A stretch of 5,355 bases of DNA from the NCBI GenBank assembly GCA_900320415.1, contig ONSE01000069.1, forward strand, positions 1 through 5,355. Direction: 5' to 3'. The notes under the pieces were generated by a model. That model did no database searches. It was given only the letters and a program-made list of their open reading frames with translations, and was not told where the DNA came from. Source of the DNA: an uncultured Eubacteriales bacterium (lineage in GTDB: Bacteria > Bacillota > Clostridia > Oscillospirales > Acutalibacteraceae). Of this stretch, positions 1 to 5,330 are shown piece after piece; the stretch's first letter is position 1, and every line of letters starts with the position of its first letter. Both the position numbers and the translations under genes were made by a program.

Positions 1-1
1 C

Positions 2-73
2 GACTTCACGGTGGATTACGCCGTCAACATGGACTACGGCACGGTCTATCACCTGGATCCGAGGGCGTTCTGA
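2..73 (+). CDS. 3' end of an unidentified plus-strand gene
   Basis: Only the last 23 codons are present; the gene enters from the left edge in the frame starting at base 2 and stops at TGA 71-73. The visible residues include DYAVNMDYGTVYHLDP followed by RAF and the stop. The alternation of polar and hydrophobic residues suggests a closing beta-strand pair. A C-terminal strand of this style occurs in Ntn-hydrolase-type amidases (choloylglycine hydrolase/linear amide hydrolases), but 23 residues cannot establish that and I do not assign a function. Codon use is GC-rich at third positions, like the other genes here, which supports this frame as coding. A hairpin (105-139) follows 31 bases after the stop. 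Confidence 0.6.
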   Translation, partial: DFTVDYAVNMDYGTVYHLDPRAF

Positions 74-104
74 TACGGACTCTTTCGGAGCACGGCAATA
101 AGAA

Positions 105-139
105 CCGCAAACGCCTCCGAAGCGGTGAAGCGTTTGCGG
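105..139 (-). terminator. hairpin, possible terminator for leftward transcription
   Basis: A perfect 10-base inverted repeat (CCGCAAACGC at 105-114, GCGTTTGCGG at 130-139) encloses a 15-base loop in which CCG 117-119 and CGG 123-125 can pair again. Read on the minus strand, the stem is followed immediately by TTCTTATT (bases 104-97), a modest U-rich tail. Read on the plus strand, there is no T run. It could therefore end a leftward transcript such as the small candidate gene at 142-354, whose stop is only 2 bases before the stem. It might also protect the 3' end of the rightward partial gene. The tail is weaker than that of a textbook intrinsic terminator. Confidence 0.4.
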
Positions 140-141
140 CG

Positions 142-354
142 CTATCCCGCGCATCCGCCCGGGATTCCCCGCCGAAAGCCAGAACGGACAGGCCTTTTTG
201 CGATCAGAGGCTGCCGCGTTCTGCGGCAGCCTCTCCTGGTGTGTGCGGGTGATTGCTTGCGCGGGCGGCGCTTTTTCTTCGGTTTGGAAAGAATCGCGCG
301 CGCGGAGCCTTCCGCCGCGTAGAGAATAAAAACATACAGACAAAAATTGAACAT
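142..354 (-). CDS. candidate small basic protein with N-terminal hydrophobic segment
   Basis: This is a 70-codon open frame starting at ATG 354-352 and ending at TAG 144-142. In its favour is AAGGAGG (complement of 363-369) placed 8 bases before the ATG, the best ribosome binding site in the window, with a hairpin plus TTCTTATT directly after the stop. A TATAAT box lies on the same strand (complement of 452-457), but without a recognisable -35. The product starts with a hydrophobic stretch (about residues 2-13, FNFCLYVFILYA) that could be a short membrane segment. A strongly basic region follows (KPKKKRRPRK at about 24-33), then an arginine/glycine-rich tail. Against it, the second half looks like translated GC-rich non-coding DNA, the frame runs through the hairpin at 206-234, and I recognise no family. 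A longer frame from ATG 399 exists but would place the binding site inside the gene. Confidence 0.3.
   Translation of the reverse strand: MFNFCLYVFILYAAEGSARAILSKPKKKRRPRKQSPAHTRRGCRRTRQPLIAKRPVRSGFRRGIPGGCAG
206..234. other. strong 12-bp hairpin of unknown role
   Basis: A perfect 12-base inverted repeat (AGAGGCTGCCGC at 206-217, GCGGCAGCCTCT at 223-234) is separated by a 5-base loop GTTCT. The GC-rich stem would be very stable as RNA on either strand. Neither side has a following T run, so a simple intrinsic terminator is not supported. A run of five T at 194-198 precedes it on the plus strand, which is the wrong side for the plus direction; on the minus strand that run reads as A. It may be a structured RNA element, a Rho-type 3' end or a small repeat. 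Confidence 0.6.
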
Positions 355-499
355 ATACCCTTCCTCCTTCAAAGCTTCTGTTTTTATGGGAATCTCCAAT
401 CATTCAATGTCGTGCTTATGCGCGGTAAGGAATTTTCAGAGGTTCTCTTTTATTATATGCGAACAGATGTCCGATAATCTGCCCTTTGCTCCGCGGCGG

Positions 500-528
500 T
501 TGCAATCCTTTCCGAATTGCGGTATACT
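500..528 (+). promoter_or_regulatory. sigma-A-type promoter of the DUF218 gene
   Basis: The -35 element is TTGCAA (500-505) and the -10 element is TATACT (523-528), separated by exactly 17 bases; each differs from the consensus at only one or two positions. Transcription should start near 534-536, giving a leader of about 23 bases before the ATG at 558 that just accommodates the ribosome binding site GGGAGG at 547-552. The spacing and position fit expression of the DUF218 gene as its own unit. Confidence 0.75.
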
Positions 529-557
529 GGAGAAAAAGAAGCTTTCGGGAGGCGCTT

Positions 558-1337
558 ATGGGTATTTGGGAAACAATTATCAGAATTTTGGGCGCGGCGC
601 TCGCGCTCGTCATGCTGGTGTGGTTCGTGATTCCGATTTCGATTCACGTTCTCAACGTCGGCAATATTTTGGGAATCATTCTCAGCGTGTGGCTTTTCGC
701 GGTCAGCTTCAAGCCGCTGTACAGCCTTCTGTGCCGGCTCTGCGGCAGCGGCTTTGCGGCGGCAGCCTTCCGCGCCGTGAACGGCGTCTTTATCGCGGTG
801 ATGGTCTACGGCGTCATCGTTACGGGGCTGATGGTGCTGGCGGCGAACGCGAAGCCCGCGGACGGAGCCGCCGCGCTGGTGCTCGGGGCGCAGGTGCGTC
901 CCGAAGGGGAGCCCTCGTCGATACTCAGGGGCAGGATCCGCACGGCGGAGCGTTACCTTGAGGAGAACCCGCAGTCGGCGGCGGTGCTGTCGGGCGGTCA
1001 GGGAGCGGACGAGCCGCAGAGCGAGGCGTCGTGTATGTACCGCGTGATGACGGAGGACGGCGTTGACGGGGAGCGGCTGTACCTCGAGGAAGAATCGAAG
1101 AACACTACGGAAAATTTCAAATACTCCCTTGCCGTCATGGAGAAAAACGGCATGAACGGCGACGTCGCCGTCGTGACGGACGGCTTTCACCAGCTCCGCG
1201 CGCGGATCATCTATTGGCAGCAGTCGGGACAGGGCAGCGCCGGCGCCGTCAGCGCCCCGACGAGGCTCGATCTGCTTCCCACCTACGCGGTCAGGGAGTG
1301 GATCGCCCTGCCTGTCCAGCTGCTTTTCCGTCGGTAG
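558..1337 (+). CDS. YdcF/SanA/ElyC-like membrane protein (DUF218)
   Basis: This 259-residue protein has three predicted N-terminal membrane segments (about 6-28, 35-55 and 73-95) followed by a single DUF218 domain from about residue 104 to the end. The domain shows the family landmarks in order: ALVLGA (106-111), VLSGGQG (143-149), the acidic/asparagine motif EEESKNTTEN (177-186), and VVTDGFHQLRA (205-215). It also has the usual C-terminal REWIAL segment (246-251). Members such as E. coli SanA, ElyC and YdcF are tied to cell-envelope integrity or have unknown substrates; the three-helix anchor plus domain layout is common in Gram-positive relatives. The biochemical activity is not established, so no gene symbol is given. 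The start at 558 is chosen because GGGAGG (547-552) lies 5 bases upstream and the promoter at 500-528 would exclude an earlier start. The gene stands alone, converges with the minus-strand cluster, and ends at a shared terminator. Confidence 0.9.
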   Translation: MGIWETIIRILGAALALVMLVWFVIPISIHVLNVGNILGIILSVWLFAVSFKPLYSLLCRLCGSGFAAAAFRAVNGVFIAVMVYGVIVTGLMVLAANAKPADGAAALVLGAQVRPEGEPSSILRGRIRTAERYLEENPQSAAVLSGGQGADEPQSEASCMYRVMTEDGVDGERLYLEEESKNTTENFKYSLAVMEKNGMNGDVAVVTDGFHQLRARIIYWQQSGQGSAGAVSAPTRLDLLPTYAVREWIALPVQLLFRR

Positions 1338-1372
1338 GAGCGCAGCGGACAGGGAAGCTCCCCAAAAAGAAG

Positions 1373-1401
1373 AGGCTCGGAACCGAATCGGTTCCGAGCC
1401 T
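1373..1401. terminator. bidirectional intrinsic terminator
   Basis: A perfect 14-base inverted repeat (1373-1386 with 1388-1401, core GGCTCGGAACCGA) lies between the stop codons of two converging genes. On the minus strand the stem is followed by CTTCTTTTTGGGG, a proper U-rich tail, and begins 10 bases after the TAA of the membrane-protein gene. On the plus strand it lies 35 bases after the DUF218 gene's TAG; an A-rich stretch precedes it and GCAGTATTTCTTA follows, a weaker tail. It most likely ends the whole leftward cluster efficiently and the rightward gene less so. Confidence 0.88.
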
Positions 1402-1411
1402 GCAGTATTTC

Positions 1412-2080
1412 TTAGAGATAGGGAATGTGGAACGGCAGCAGAAGGTAAATATACGCGAAAGCCGCTCCGAGCAGCACCGAAAACAACGTCTGCAGGGGCT
1501 TGCGCCAGAGCACGCCGACGGCCGCCGCCAAAAAGACAACGGGGACGAAGCTGTACCGCGGAAAGCCGTAGATCTGAAAATTGCTGAAATCGGTGTTCAT
1601 GGTGAACGCCTTGAGGAAGAAGTAAGCGATGATCAGCGCCGCGATGACGGCGGCGATGCTGCCCGTGCCTCTGCCGTACCAGCAGATGAGGGCGAGCAGC
1701 GGCGAAATGAGGGTCAGCACAAGCCATACCGAAAGGCAGCTCCAATCGGGCAAAAATCCCGCGAACACGGCGCAGTAGAGATAATAGCCGAGCAGCATTC
1801 CCGCGAAAAAGAAGAAAGCATTGACGGCGGCTCTCAGGGGCGTGCGGCTGAACACCGCGAGGACGAGCGCCGTGAAAACCCACGGAAGGGGCAGCCCGAA
1901 GAAGCTGCGGATATCAAAGGCGCTCAGCCATTGCGGCATCTCGTTTGCCGCCGTTGTGTCGAGGAGCTTGGCGAACACGCCCAGCGCGAAGCCGAGCAGC
2001 AGCGCCAGAAAGGTGAACGCCAGCTTCTGCGGCATTGACCTTGCGGCGTGCGGATGGCGGATAGAATTCAAAAATTTCAT
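1412..2080 (-). CDS. polytopic membrane protein of unknown function
   Basis: This 222-residue protein is almost entirely hydrophobic, with about six to seven predicted membrane segments (roughly 19-39, 61-77, 84-107, 115-134, 139-157, 178-192, 197-216). Short polar loops include FSRTPLRAAVNAF (77-89) and CWYGRGTG (133-140). The layout, with a leading helix plus a KLLD motif near residue 38 and the SRTPLRAAVN and SPLLALICWY motifs, resembles uncharacterised membrane proteins of about 200-220 residues in Clostridia. I cannot name the family with confidence and see no transporter or enzyme motif. The start is uncertain. ATG 2080 has no Shine-Dalgarno sequence; the internal ATG at 2035 (residue 16, MPQKLAF) has only a weak AAGG very close by. 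The gene follows argS after 72 bases with no clear terminator between them, so it may be the last gene of the cluster; it ends at the terminator at 1373-1401. Confidence 0.8.
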   Translation of the reverse strand: MKFLNSIRHPHAARSMPQKLAFTFLALLLGFALGVFAKLLDTTAANEMPQWLSAFDIRSFFGLPLPWVFTALVLAVFSRTPLRAAVNAFFFFAGMLLGYYLYCAVFAGFLPDWSCLSVWLVLTLISPLLALICWYGRGTGSIAAVIAALIIAYFFLKAFTMNTDFSNFQIYGFPRYSFVPVVFLAAAVGVLWRKPLQTLFSVLLGAAFAYIYLLLPFHIPYL

Positions 2081-2152
2081 AGTGATTTGATAATAGTCAG
2101 CAGTGGTCTGCGGATGGTGAGTATTTCGGAATCGTCATAAAGGGCGGAGAAA

Positions 2153-3889
2153 TCACATGGAGTCGGGGCAGGTGATGTTGAACATCGTCAGGACGTTCTT
2201 GATGACCGCCTTGACGCAGGCGCAGAGCGCGAGTCTTGCCTGCATGAGCCCCTCGTCCACGCCCTTGACGCGGCAGGCGTTGTAGAACTTGTGGAACAGG
2301 GTCGCAAGCTGCGTCACATAGCGCGTGATCTTGGTGGGATCGTAGTCCTTCGCCGCGCTGATGATCTCGCTGCCGTAAACCGCGAGGTGGGAAATCAGCG
2401 CCTTCTCCTCGGGCGCGGTCAGCAGCGCAAGCTCTCCGGGGGTACAGCCGCGCGGCGTGATGCCCTCGGCGGCGAGCGCCTTGAAAATGCTGCAGATGCG
2501 CGCGTGCGCGTACTGCACATAGTAGACGGGGTTCTGGTTGTCCTGCTTGACCGCGACGTCGAGGTCAAAGTCCATCTGGGTGTTCGGCTCGCGCGTGTTG
2601 AACAGGAAGCGCGCGCTGTCCACGGGCACCTCCTCGAGCAGGTCGCGCAGCTGGATCGCCTTGCCCGTGCGCTTGCTCATCTTGACGGGCTTGCCGTCGC
2701 GCACCAGGTTGACCAGCTGCATCAGCACCACGGTCAGCCTGCCGCCGTCGCAGCCGATGGCGTCCATCGCGCCCTTCATACGCATGACGTGGCCGTGGTG
2801 GTCGGCGCCCCAGACGTCGATCAGCGTCTCAAAGCCGCGCTCGAATTTGTTCTTGTGATAGGCGATGTCGGCGGCAAAATAGGTCGGGTTGCCGTTCTTG
2901 CGGATCAGCACGTCGTCCTTCAGCTCGAGGTTGTCGATATACTGCTGCGTCCTGCCCTCGGCAAGCAGCTTCTTCGTCAGAAGCTCCTTGTTCCTGTACC
3001 ATACCGCGCCGTCGCTCTCGTAGGTCAGCCCCCTTTCGGTCAGGGCGTCCACCACCGCGCGCACCGCGCCGCTCCGGTGCAGCTCGCTCTCAAAGAACCA
3101 CTTGTCATAGGTGATTTTGTATGCCGCCATGTCCTCCTGCATCTTTCTGATGTTCTTGGGCAGGGCGTAGTCCACGAGCGCCTTTCTGCGCTCCTCCGTG
3201 CTGACGCCGAGCAGCGCGTCGCCGTGAAGCTCGCTGTAGTCATTGGCGAGGTCGGTGATGTCCGCGCCCTGATAGCCGTCCTCGGGGAACTCGATTTCGT
3301 CGCCCTTGTAGATCTGCAGGTAGCGCGCCTCAAGGGAGACCGCGAATTTTTCGATCTGGTTGCCCGCGTCGTTGACGTAGAACTCGCGGTAGGCGCTGTA
3401 GCCCGCCTTGTCAAGCACCGCCGCCAGGCAGTCGCCCAGCGCGCCGCCCCTCGCGTTGCCCATGTGCATGGGACCTGTGGGGTTCGCGGAGACAAATTCC
3501 ACCATCACCTTTTCGCCCTTGCCGTAGTCCGAGCTGCCGTAGCCCTCGGGATCGGCGAGGATCTCGCTGATGACCTCTCCGCCGAACGCCTCGCTCAGGA
3601 AGAAGTTGATAAAGCCCGGTCCCGCCGTCTCGACGCGCGCGAAAAGCGTGCCCTCGAGATCGAGGTTCGCCGTGATCGCCTGCGCGATCCTGAAGGGCGG
3701 CATACGGAACGCCTTCGCGCCCGCCATCGCCGCGTTGGTCGCGAAATCACCGTGAGAGGTGTCCGCGGGGGTTTCAATGATAAAGTCCGGCAGCTCCGCC
3801 TCGGGGAGAGCGCCGCTTTCGATCGCCTTGTTCAAAGCTGCCGTCACCGCTTCGCGAAGCTGCGCGACAGCCTTTGCGTATGTATCCAT
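2153..3889 (-). CDS. argS: arginyl-tRNA synthetase
   Basis: This 578-residue class I aminoacyl-tRNA synthetase is full length for bacterial ArgRS. It attaches arginine to tRNA-Arg in the cytoplasm at the cost of ATP. The N-terminal tRNA-recognition (Add-1) domain covers about 5-95, including HGDFATNAAM (46-55). The catalytic core begins with EFVSANPTGPMHMGNARG (131-148), in which HMGN (142-145) is the HIGH signature. YVNDAGNQI (171-179) and WGADHHGHV (360-368) follow, and KMSKRTG (403-409) is the KMSKS loop, here close to the canonical form although many ArgRS have a degenerate one. The DALR anticodon-binding domain spans about 455-578, starting around YVQYAHARI (457-465) and ending in PDSM where many homologues have PERM. 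The start at 3889 has AAAGGG (complement of 3899-3904) 9 bases upstream. It lies 58 bases after the DUF1934 gene, the same neighbour pairing as ywiB-argS in Bacillus subtilis. No T-box leader fits in the short gap. Confidence 0.98.
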   Translation of the reverse strand: MDTYAKAVAQLREAVTAALNKAIESGALPEAELPDFIIETPADTSHGDFATNAAMAGAKAFRMPPFRIAQAITANLDLEGTLFARVETAGPGFINFFLSEAFGGEVISEILADPEGYGSSDYGKGEKVMVEFVSANPTGPMHMGNARGGALGDCLAAVLDKAGYSAYREFYVNDAGNQIEKFAVSLEARYLQIYKGDEIEFPEDGYQGADITDLANDYSELHGDALLGVSTEERRKALVDYALPKNIRKMQEDMAAYKITYDKWFFESELHRSGAVRAVVDALTERGLTYESDGAVWYRNKELLTKKLLAEGRTQQYIDNLELKDDVLIRKNGNPTYFAADIAYHKNKFERGFETLIDVWGADHHGHVMRMKGAMDAIGCDGGRLTVVLMQLVNLVRDGKPVKMSKRTGKAIQLRDLLEEVPVDSARFLFNTREPNTQMDFDLDVAVKQDNQNPVYYVQYAHARICSIFKALAAEGITPRGCTPGELALLTAPEEKALISHLAVYGSEIISAAKDYDPTKITRYVTQLATLFHKFYNACRVKGVDEGLMQARLALCACVKAVIKNVLTMFNITCPDSM

Positions 3890-3911
3890 GTTTCTTTGCC
3901 CTTTCTGTTAT

Positions 3912-3930
3912 GTATTACATATGTATATAC
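3912..3930. repeat. AT-rich near-palindrome upstream of argS
   Basis: The 19 bases GTATTACATATGTATATAC form an inverted repeat around the perfect 10-base core TACATATGTA (3916-3925), extended by GTAT/ATAC arms with a one-base offset. It sits in the 58-base gap between the DUF1934 stop and the argS start, 22 bases before the argS ATG. It could be a protein-binding site, part of an internal promoter (TATACA-like -10 on the minus strand, but with GC-rich DNA where a -35 should be), or simply AT-rich spacer. It is too AT-rich and lacks a T run on either strand to be a terminator. Confidence 0.4.
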
Positions 3931-3947
3931 TGTGCGTGCGCGGCGTA

Positions 3948-4400
3948 CTATTCCGCTGCCCCCGCCGTCTTTTCCTCGACCCTGATGAAGAAGCGGTTCT
4001 CGCTGACAAGGTCGGTGTTGAAATCGAGGGTGTAGCTGACCTCGAGCGTGCCGCCCTTCTCTCCGAGGGTGCTTTTGAGCGTCTTGGTAAAGACCCCGAT
4101 GCTCAGGTTGCCCGCGGGAGTGCCGTAGATGCACTGGTGCCGCCTGCCCTTCTCGAGCATGAGCCGCGAACGCTGCGGACCCTTGCGGCTGATGGTTACC
4201 ATGTTCTTTTCCACCTTGATCAGGTTGTTGTAGAAGCGGCGCGGAAGCTCCTCGTCGTATTCGCGGTAGCCAATGTAAAAATGGTCCTTTTTCACCAGGT
4301 ATTTGCCGTCGGTGAGCACCTCGATGCGGTTGTCGTCGCCGTCTACGCGCTGCTCGCCGATAATGGTGATCCTGTAGGGGTTCATGTCCTTTTCTTCCAT
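3948..4400 (-). CDS. DUF1934 (YwiB-like) beta-barrel protein
   Basis: This 150-residue soluble protein has no signal peptide or membrane segment. It matches the DUF1934/YwiB pattern: an early strand ITIIGEQ (11-17) with paired Asp, then LTDGKYLVKKDHFYIGYREYD (about 29-49). A basic central stretch follows (TISRKGPQRSRLMLEKG, 69-85), then the QCIYGTPAGNLSIGV motif (89-103) and GTLEVSYTLDF (117-127) with closing strand NRFFIRVEE (135-143). Family members fold as small calycin-like beta-barrels; no biochemical role is established. The start at ATG 4400 is preferred over ATG 4385 because AGAGG lies 7 bases upstream, whereas the internal ATG has AAGG only 2 bases away. It begins 15 bases after the racemase stop and precedes argS by 58 bases, so co-transcription is very likely. 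The conserved position beside argS across Firmicutes hints at a link with translation or growth, but that is inference. Confidence 0.9.
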   Translation of the reverse strand: MEEKDMNPYRITIIGEQRVDGDDNRIEVLTDGKYLVKKDHFYIGYREYDEELPRRFYNNLIKVEKNMVTISRKGPQRSRLMLEKGRRHQCIYGTPAGNLSIGVFTKTLKSTLGEKGGTLEVSYTLDFNTDLVSENRFFIRVEEKTAGAAE

Positions 4401-4415
4401 ATGTTATCCTCTGCG

Positions 4416-5234
4416 TCAGTATTGTTCAATGTCGATCTGCGTGACCGTGTGCTCCATGTCCCTGCCGAGAAAGAGCCCCGCCACGTTTTTAAATCCCTCG
4501 GGCGTGTCGCTGACATAGAATTCAGGCGTCTGCACCGTCTCGTCGTCGCTGAGCAAGTCCTGCTCGCGCAGCACCTTCGCCGCGTAGACCGCCGTTTCCA
4601 GTCCCGAGTCGATCAGCGTGACGCCTTCGCCCATGTAGTCGGAGATCGCGCCGCGCAGGATCGGGAAGTGCGTGCAGCCCAGAATCAGCGTATCAACGCC
4701 CTGCTCCTTGAGCGGCTGCAAATACCGCGCCGCCACCGCCTGCGTCACCACGTCGTTTCGGTCGATCACGCCGTTTTCCACCAGCGGCACAAAGAGGGGA
4801 CACGCCTGCTCAAAGACCTCGATGCCGGGATCGAGCTTTTGCAGCCGCAGCTTGTAGCTGTGGCTCGCCACCGTCGCCGCCGTGCCGATGATGCCCACGC
4901 GCCGGTTCTTCGTCACGCGCACCGCCGTGAAGGCGGTGGGATTGACCACGCCCGTGTAGGGAACAGGCAGCTTTTCTCTCAGCTCGCCGCCCGCCACCGA
5001 GCTGACGGTGCCGCAGGCGGCTACCACCATCTTGACGTTGTGTGACAGCAGAAAGCTCGCGTCCTGGAACGCGTAGCGCCGTATCGCGTCGCGGCTGCGC
5101 GTGCCGTAGGGCACCCTGCCCGTGTCGCCGAAATAGATTATTTTTTCATTGGGAAGAACGCGGAGAAACTCCTTGACAGCCGTCAGCCCTCCGAGTCCCG
5201 AGTCAAAAACACCGATGGCGTTTCTTGATGCCAT
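4416..5234 (-). CDS. murI: glutamate racemase family protein
   Basis: This 272-residue cytoplasmic protein has the usual length of MurI/RacE, which interconverts L- and D-glutamate to supply D-Glu for peptidoglycan. It belongs to the cofactor-independent Asp/Glu racemase superfamily with two mirror-image lobes. Visible landmarks are VFDSGLGGLTAVKE (9-22, D11 and S12 at the active site), YFGDTGRVPYGTRS (34-47), the first catalytic cysteine C74 in VAACGTVSS (71-79), and the second, C187, in LGCTHFP (185-191) with H189. Two motifs are unusual: the normal Cys-Asn-Thr is Cys-Gly-Thr (G75), and the GVI(E/D)PG motif reads GVVNPTA (95-101). Both cysteines are kept, so racemase activity is plausible, but the substrate-carboxylate contact of the missing Asn is lost. 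The start at 5234 has AGAGGG 7 bases upstream, and a strong promoter lies at 5269-5297. It is the first gene of the cluster and ends 15 bases before DUF1934. A different substrate within the superfamily is the main alternative. Confidence 0.9.
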   Translation of the reverse strand: MASRNAIGVFDSGLGGLTAVKEFLRVLPNEKIIYFGDTGRVPYGTRSRDAIRRYAFQDASFLLSHNVKMVVAACGTVSSVAGGELREKLPVPYTGVVNPTAFTAVRVTKNRRVGIIGTAATVASHSYKLRLQKLDPGIEVFEQACPLFVPLVENGVIDRNDVVTQAVAARYLQPLKEQGVDTLILGCTHFPILRGAISDYMGEGVTLIDSGLETAVYAAKVLREQDLLSDDETVQTPEFYVSDTPEGFKNVAGLFLGRDMEHTVTQIDIEQY

Positions 5235-5268
5235 AGCAATCCCTCTTTTACATGATTATACGGAATAA

Positions 5269-5297
5269 ACTATACCATAAATTTATCCGCTTGTAAA
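5269..5297 (-). promoter_or_regulatory. sigma-A-type promoter of the murI-DUF1934-argS cluster
   Basis: On the minus strand TTTACA (complement of 5292-5297) and TATAGT (complement of 5269-5274) are separated by exactly 17 bases, each one or two positions from consensus. Transcription would begin around 5261-5263, leaving a leader of about 27 bases that holds the ribosome binding site AGAGGG (complement of 5242-5247). A second perfect -10-like TATAAT (complement of 5255-5260) lies downstream but has no matching -35. The region is markedly AT-rich compared with the genes. Confidence 0.78.
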
Positions 5298-5298
5298 G

Positions 5299-5330
5299 GG
5301 AAACAAAAAAGAGCAAACTGTTTTGTTTTC
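5299..5330. repeat. AT-rich inverted repeat upstream of the cluster promoter
   Basis: GGAAACAAAA (5299-5308) and TTTTGTTTTC (5321-5330) can pair over 10 positions, with one G-U pair, around a 12-base loop. It lies directly upstream of the -35 element, where A/T tracts can act as an UP element for RNA polymerase. It could also be the remains of a terminator for a gene beyond the right edge, or an operator. The stem is AT-only apart from three positions and would be weak as RNA. Confidence 0.35.

Larger units (their letters stand above)
74..499. other. gene-poor intergenic stretch with hairpins
   Basis: This stretch lies between the partial gene on the left and the promoter of the DUF218 gene. 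Neither strand has an open frame that resembles a known protein. It contains a hairpin at 105-139, a second and stronger hairpin at 206-234, a T-rich run at 272-280 after a weak GCGC/GCGC stem, and a candidate small minus-strand gene at 142-354. The left half is GC-rich like coding DNA, while about 320-480 is AT-rich like a regulatory region. The plus-strand open frames here give arginine-rich, low-quality translations with no convincing ribosome binding site. Confidence 0.5.

Noticed and set aside
259..280. Rightward intrinsic terminator (GCGC/GCGC stem then TTTTTCTTC)
   Set aside because: The stem is only 4 base pairs with a 5-base loop. The T run is suggestive, but no gene ends just before it.
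403..412. TTCAATGTCG, shared with about 4428-4437 as a possible repeat
   Set aside because: A 10-base match within 5 kb is expected by chance, and the flanks do not match.
453..1883. Long minus-strand open frame (476 codons) across the DUF218 gene, the terminator and part of the membrane gene
   Set aside because: It runs through a strong terminator and two real genes in other frames, and its translation is Arg/His-rich with no domain.
3890..3947. T-box or other riboswitch leader controlling argS
   Set aside because: The gap is only 58 bases, has no T-box sequence or specifier-loop structure, and no terminator/antiterminator pair.
2291..3985. Long plus-strand open frame (564 codons) opposite argS
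   Set aside because: It is a mirror of the real gene. argS has every expected motif on the minus strand, while the plus-strand translation is a repetitive Val/Ala/Arg/His-rich sequence typical of antisense frames in GC-rich codons.
3759..5045. Plus-strand open frame of 428 codons opposite DUF1934 and the racemase
   Set aside because: It covers the gap and parts of three well-supported minus-strand genes, and its composition is that of an antisense shadow.
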